In this document: positions 12,012-14,999 of the stretch, one piece after another
How the letters are laid out: each line of letters begins with the position of its first letter
Numbering within the stretch: the first letter of the stretch is position 1
Assembly: GCA_955652715.1 (NCBI GenBank)
Contig: CATPBS010000296.1
Span: 1 to 14,999 of the forward strand
DNA: 14,999 bases
From: an uncultured Candidatus Udaeobacter sp.
Lineage (GTDB): Bacteria > Verrucomicrobiota > Verrucomicrobiia > Chthoniobacterales > UBA10450
Direction: 5' to 3'
Made by a program: the position numbers and the translations under genes
Notes under the pieces: model-generated
The model's input: the letters and a program-made list of their open reading frames with translations, nothing else
Databases searched by the model: none
What the model was told of the DNA's origin: nothing

Positions 12012-13412
12012 ATGGATCAACCTAGCTGCATTTTGCCGGAACCAGCAACCGCTTGGCGCAGACCGTCGGGAGGGATTTCGCTGGTCGAAGTTCATCGCAC
12101 TATTGTCGTTCCAACGACGGCTTCGTTTTGGCGGAAGCTGCTCGCTTTTTCCGGCCCCGGTTTTCTCGTTGCGGTCGGTTACATGGATCCCGGCAACTGG
12201 GCGACCGATCTGGCGGGAGGCGCGAAATTCGGCTACACGCTCTTGGTCATCGTCATGATTTCTAACTTCATGGCGATCCTGCTCCAGCATTTATGCATCA
12301 AACTCGGCGTCGCCACCGGACGCGACCTCGCGCAAGCGTGCCGGGACCACTACTCGACCCCGACAGTCTGGTGTCTCTGGATTCTCTGCGAAACGGCTAT
12401 TGCCGCGTGCGATCTGGCTGAGGTGGTCGGTTCGGCCATCGCCTTGCAACTTCTTTTCGGCATTCCGCTTGTATGGGGATGCATTATTACCGCCCTAGAT
12501 GTTCTCGCCGTGCTCTTCTTGCAGACGAAAGGGTTTCGTTACATCGAGGCGTTGGTGATCACGTTGATCGCGACGATCGCCAGTTGCTTTGCAGCAGAGC
12601 TGATTTTCTCCAAGCCGAGTCTCGTAGGCGTCATGCTCGGGTTCGTGCCGGGGCCGCGCATTGTTACGAATCAGGAGATGCTTTACATCAGCATTGGCAT
12701 CATCGGTGCGACCGTAATGCCGCACAATCTTTATTTGCATTCATCCATTGTGCAGACACGCAAGTTTGACCAGACCTCGGAAGGTAAGCGGGAAGCAATC
12801 AAGTATGCCAGCATCGACTCGGCCGGTGCGCTCATGTTCGCGCTATTTATCAACGCTGCGATCTTGGTGCTGGCCGCCTCTGCTTTCCATTGGTCCGGTC
12901 ACGAAAACGTGGCTGAAATTCAGGACGCCTACAAACTGCTTAGCCCGCTTCTCGGCGTCAGTTTTGCGAGCGTGCTCTTCGCCGTCGCCCTGCTTGCTTC
13001 GGGACAGAATTCGACTCTCACCGGCACGCTCGCCGGCCAGGTGGTGATGGAAGGTTTTCTCAACATCCGATTGCGGCCGTGGCTGCGACGGCTCATCACG
13101 CGGGCGCTGGCGATCATTCCTGCGGTGCTCGTGATTGGAATTTTTGGTGAAAGTAAAACCACGCAATTGCTGATCGCTAGCCAGGTAGTGTTATCGATGC
13201 AACTCGGCTTCGCCGTCTGGCCGCTCCTGCGCTTCACTGACGAAAAGGCAAAGATGGGCGAATTCGCCAATAGGGTCTGGCTGAAAATTCTTGGGTGGAT
13301 GACAGCGGCGATCATTATCGTGCTCAACGTGAAACTGCTCTTCGACATATTCATGCCTGACTCGGTGCTCAAAGCATTTTACGGTTTCCTTCATCTGCCT
13401 GTTCCCTCGTAA
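12012..13412 (+). CDS. mntH: NRAMP-family manganese/divalent metal transporter MntH
   Basis: A 466-residue inner-membrane NRAMP importer that brings in Mn2+ (and possibly Fe2+) with protons. The metal-site motifs are intact: DPGN (59-62) in the first helix within [16 protein letters not shown], and MPHN (236-239) in helix six followed by [11 protein letters not shown]. About 11 hydrophobic helices are visible, and [21 protein letters not shown] is the conserved late-helix region. The start is ATG at 12012, giving a 40-residue soluble N-terminus before [12 protein letters not shown]; no ribosome binding site is seen. Regulation is suggested by the DtxR-type box at 11977-11995 and the divergent mntR. 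uspA follows after 12 bases and should be co-transcribed. Confidence 0.95.
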   Translation: MDQPSCILPEPATAWRRPSGGISLVEVHRTIVVPTTASFWRKLLAFSGPGFLVAVGYMDPGNWATDLAGGAKFGYTLLVIVMISNFMAILLQHLCIKLGVATGRDLAQACRDHYSTPTVWCLWILCETAIAACDLAEVVGSAIALQLLFGIPLVWGCIITALDVLAVLFLQTKGFRYIEALVITLIATIASCFAAELIFSKPSLVGVMLGFVPGPRIVTNQEMLYISIGIIGATVMPHNLYLHSSIVQTRKFDQTSEGKREAIKYASIDSAGALMFALFINAAILVLAASAFHWSGHENVAEIQDAYKLLSPLLGVSFASVLFAVALLASGQNSTLTGTLAGQVVMEGFLNIRLRPWLRRLITRALAIIPAVLVIGIFGESKTTQLLIASQVVLSMQLGFAVWPLLRFTDEKAKMGEFANRVWLKILGWMTAAIIIVLNVKLLFDIFMPDSVLKAFYGFLHLPVPS

Positions 13413-13424
13413 TAATCTGCCGCG

Positions 13425-13850
13425 ATGTATCGACACATTCTTGTCCCGCTCGAAAATAGCGATGCCGACGAAACAATTCTCGGCCACATCAAGCAGCTTG
13501 CCCGCCTGATGGGCGCGAGGTTGCTGCTTGTGCATGTGGCCGATGGCTGGGTCGCGCGAAATTTCGATCAACTCCAGCTCGCTGAAAGCGAGGAAATGAA
13601 ACAGGACCGCGCGTATTTGGAAACGCGGACGCGCGAGCTGACGAAGGAAGGCTTCGCCTGTGATGCCGTTCTCGCGCTAGGCGAACCGTCTGACGAAATC
13701 ATCAAACTTGCCCGCGAAAGAAATGCCGATCTTATCGCGATGACGACGCACGGCCACCGGCTTATCAGTGATATTCTATACGGTGCGACTGCAGACAAGG
13801 TGCGGCACGCAGTCGATGTGCCAGTGCTCTTGGTGAAGGTGAAGAGCTGA
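13425..13850 (+). CDS. Universal stress protein UspA family
   Basis: A 141-residue single-domain Usp. It starts MYRHILVPLENSDADE with the usual first strand and nucleotide-contact Asp, and ends VRHAVDVPVLLVKV. The ATP-binding motif G-x2-G-x9-G-(S/T) is partly degenerate: T107-x2-G110-x9-G120-A121, so the first Gly and the terminal Ser/Thr are replaced. Nucleotide binding may be weak or absent. It begins 12 bases after mntH on the same strand and is probably in the MntR-controlled transcript. Pairing of NRAMP transporters with Usp domains, by fusion or as neighbours, suggests a regulatory partner for the transporter; this is inference. The ATG at 13425 is the only sensible start. Confidence 0.9.
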   Translation: MYRHILVPLENSDADETILGHIKQLARLMGARLLLVHVADGWVARNFDQLQLAESEEMKQDRAYLETRTRELTKEGFACDAVLALGEPSDEIIKLARERNADLIAMTTHGHRLISDILYGATADKVRHAVDVPVLLVKVKS

Positions 13851-13887
13851 GGGAACTGATGAATGTCTTCGCCGCGTTGAATAGCTG

Positions 13888-13936
13888 AATCGCTAAGCCG
13901 TTAAATCCGATGTAACGGTGTAACGGGCTAGCGATT
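13888..13936. repeat. Intergenic palindromic repeat between uspA and glycogen synthase
   Basis: AATCGCTAAGCCGTTA (13888-13903) and TAACGGGCTAGCGATT (13921-13936) are inverted arms matching at 14 of 16 positions, with a 17-base loop that includes a short direct repeat (GTAACGGT/GTAACGGG). It takes up much of the 123-base gap between uspA and the next gene. A transcript hairpin could form, but no T-tract follows, so it is listed as a repeat and not a terminator. Confidence 0.6.
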
Positions 13937-13973
13937 GAACGTTGTTAGCTTCCGCACTCTTGCTTCGTTATCC

Positions 13974-14999
13974 GTGAAAGTCCTCTTTCTTACGAACGAG
14001 TATCCGCCGCACATCTACGGCGGCGCGGGTGTGCACGTAGGTTATCTCTCGCGCGAACTGGCGAAATTGATGCCGGTGGAAGTCCGTTGCTTTGGCGACC
14101 AACGTCTCGAAGAAGGCAACCTTAAGGTCATCGGCTTCGAACTCGACACGAGTACTTTCACCTGTCCAAGGCCGTTGCGCTCCGCTTTCGGTGCCGTACA
14201 GCGGTGCGTCGATTTCAACACCACAAACATCGATGCCGACCTCGTTCATTGTCACACGTGGTACAGTCACTTTGGCGGAATTCTCGCAAGAAAGAATTAC
14301 GGACTTCCCCTTGTTATCACGGTCCATTCACTCGAGCCGCTTCGACCCTGGAAGCGCGAACAACTCGCCGGCGGCTACGACTTCTCGCTTTGGGTAGAGA
14401 AAACTGCGTTGGAAATGGCGGACGCGATCATCGCTGTTTCCGGCGAAACCAAGCACGACATCGAACGTCTGTTCAATGTCGCTTCTGCGCGGGTGCACGT
14501 GATCCACAACGGAGTCGATCTGGAGCAATATCGAAAGGTCGATTCAACTGCCGCGCTCACGCGGTACGGTGTCGATGCGAGCAAGCCGTATCTGCTTTTT
14601 GTCGGACGGATCACGCGCCAAAAAGGATTCCTGCATCTCGTGCGCGCAATCCAATTCATGGATCGTGATTTTCAGATCGTGCTTTGCGCCGCCGCGCCAG
14701 ATACGCCTGGTATGGCAGAGGAAATGAGAATTGCCGTAGAACACGCAAAAGTGCAGCGGCCCGGAATCATTTGGATCAACGAAATGGTCGATCAAAAGGC
14801 GGCCTGCGAACTTTACTCGCATGCGGCAGTGTTCGTTTGTCCGTCCATCTACGAACCGTTCGGCATCATTAATCTTGAAGCGATGGCATGCGAAACTGCG
14901 GTTGTGGCGAGCGCCGTCGGCGGAATTAAAGAAGTCGTTATTGACGGTGAAACTGGTTTTCTCGTTCTGCTGGAGCAAATGAACAAAAGCCCGTTCGAA
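13974..14999 (+). CDS. Glycogen synthase / alpha-glucan glycosyltransferase, Corynebacterium type (3' end missing)
   Basis: An open frame of 342 codons from GTG at 13974 to the window edge without a stop, so the gene is cut. The protein starts MKVLFLTNEYPPHIYGGAGV, the N-terminal glycine loop of the actinobacterial-type GlgA (TIGR02149 style) GT4 family. Further signatures are LVHCHTWYSHFGG, VHSLEPLRPWKREQLAGGY, HNGVDLEQY, LLFVGRITRQKGF and the donor-binding EX7E in EPFGIINLE (E294/E302). The family extends alpha-1,4-glucan from ADP- or UDP-glucose; some members (GlgM) make maltose-1-phosphate instead. About 50-70 residues should be missing. The GTG has no clear ribosome binding site. The palindromic repeat at 13888-13936 separates it from uspA. 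Confidence 0.9.
   Translation, partial: MKVLFLTNEYPPHIYGGAGVHVGYLSRELAKLMPVEVRCFGDQRLEEGNLKVIGFELDTSTFTCPRPLRSAFGAVQRCVDFNTTNIDADLVHCHTWYSHFGGILARKNYGLPLVITVHSLEPLRPWKREQLAGGYDFSLWVEKTALEMADAIIAVSGETKHDIERLFNVASARVHVIHNGVDLEQYRKVDSTAALTRYGVDASKPYLLFVGRITRQKGFLHLVRAIQFMDRDFQIVLCAAAPDTPGMAEEMRIAVEHAKVQRPGIIWINEMVDQKAACELYSHAAVFVCPSIYEPFGIINLEAMACETAVVASAVGGIKEVVIDGETGFLVLLEQMNKSPFE

Noticed and set aside
13968..14327. Minus-strand 119-codon frame and plus-strand frames within the glycogen synthase region
   Set aside because: They are shadows of the long frame from 13974 that is open to the window edge and carries all glycogen synthase motifs.

Overview
The window looks like a chromosomal stretch from a soil-type Verrucomicrobiota bacterium, possibly near Chthoniobacterales/'Udaeobacter'. 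This is inference. It rests on the style of the TatA, EgtB/EgtD and Ku proteins, mid-range GC, few clear Shine-Dalgarno sites, and many short palindromic repeats of several unrelated families between and inside genes. I see no rRNA, tRNA, CRISPR array, transposase or phage gene, and no gene-free stretch longer than about 130 bases.

Layout. (1) Positions 1-5503, all on the minus strand, read right to left: a small acidic DUF2934-like protein, egtB, egtD, an ABC ATPase, a fused solute-binding/permease subunit of the quaternary-amine family, and the first 60 codons of a succinate-semialdehyde-type aldehyde dehydrogenase that leaves the window. The first two genes overlap by 4 bases, as do the two ABC genes. 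(2) 5611-6498 plus: an alpha/beta hydrolase, divergent from block 1. (3) 6531-8434 minus: tatA, an orphan acyl carrier protein and a GT4 glycosyltransferase. (4) 8553-11437 plus: Ku, zinc-free ribosomal protein S14, a CNNM/CorC-type CBS membrane protein and a small CPXCG zinc-ribbon protein. (5) 11457-13850: divergent mntR and mntH with a DtxR/IdeR-like operator between them, mntH being followed 12 bases later by uspA. (6) 13974 to the end: a Corynebacterium-type glycogen synthase, cut by the window edge.

How the genes work together. EgtD trimethylates histidine to hercynine and EgtB joins a thiol donor to it, giving ergothioneine. The adjacent ABC system belongs to the family that binds trimethylammonium compounds (glycine betaine, choline, carnitine and, in EgtUV, ergothioneine). 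The simplest reading of block 1 is therefore a locus that both makes and imports ergothioneine or a related betaine. Block 5 is a manganese uptake and control module. MntR keeps every manganese ligand of the Bacillus subtilis protein, and a 16/19 match to the IdeR box lies between a perfect TATAAT and the mntH start.

The most unusual structural signal is palindromic repeats inside coding sequence. One repeat encodes most of the signal peptide of the transporter subunit, one adds residues to EgtB, and one may form the tail of Ku.
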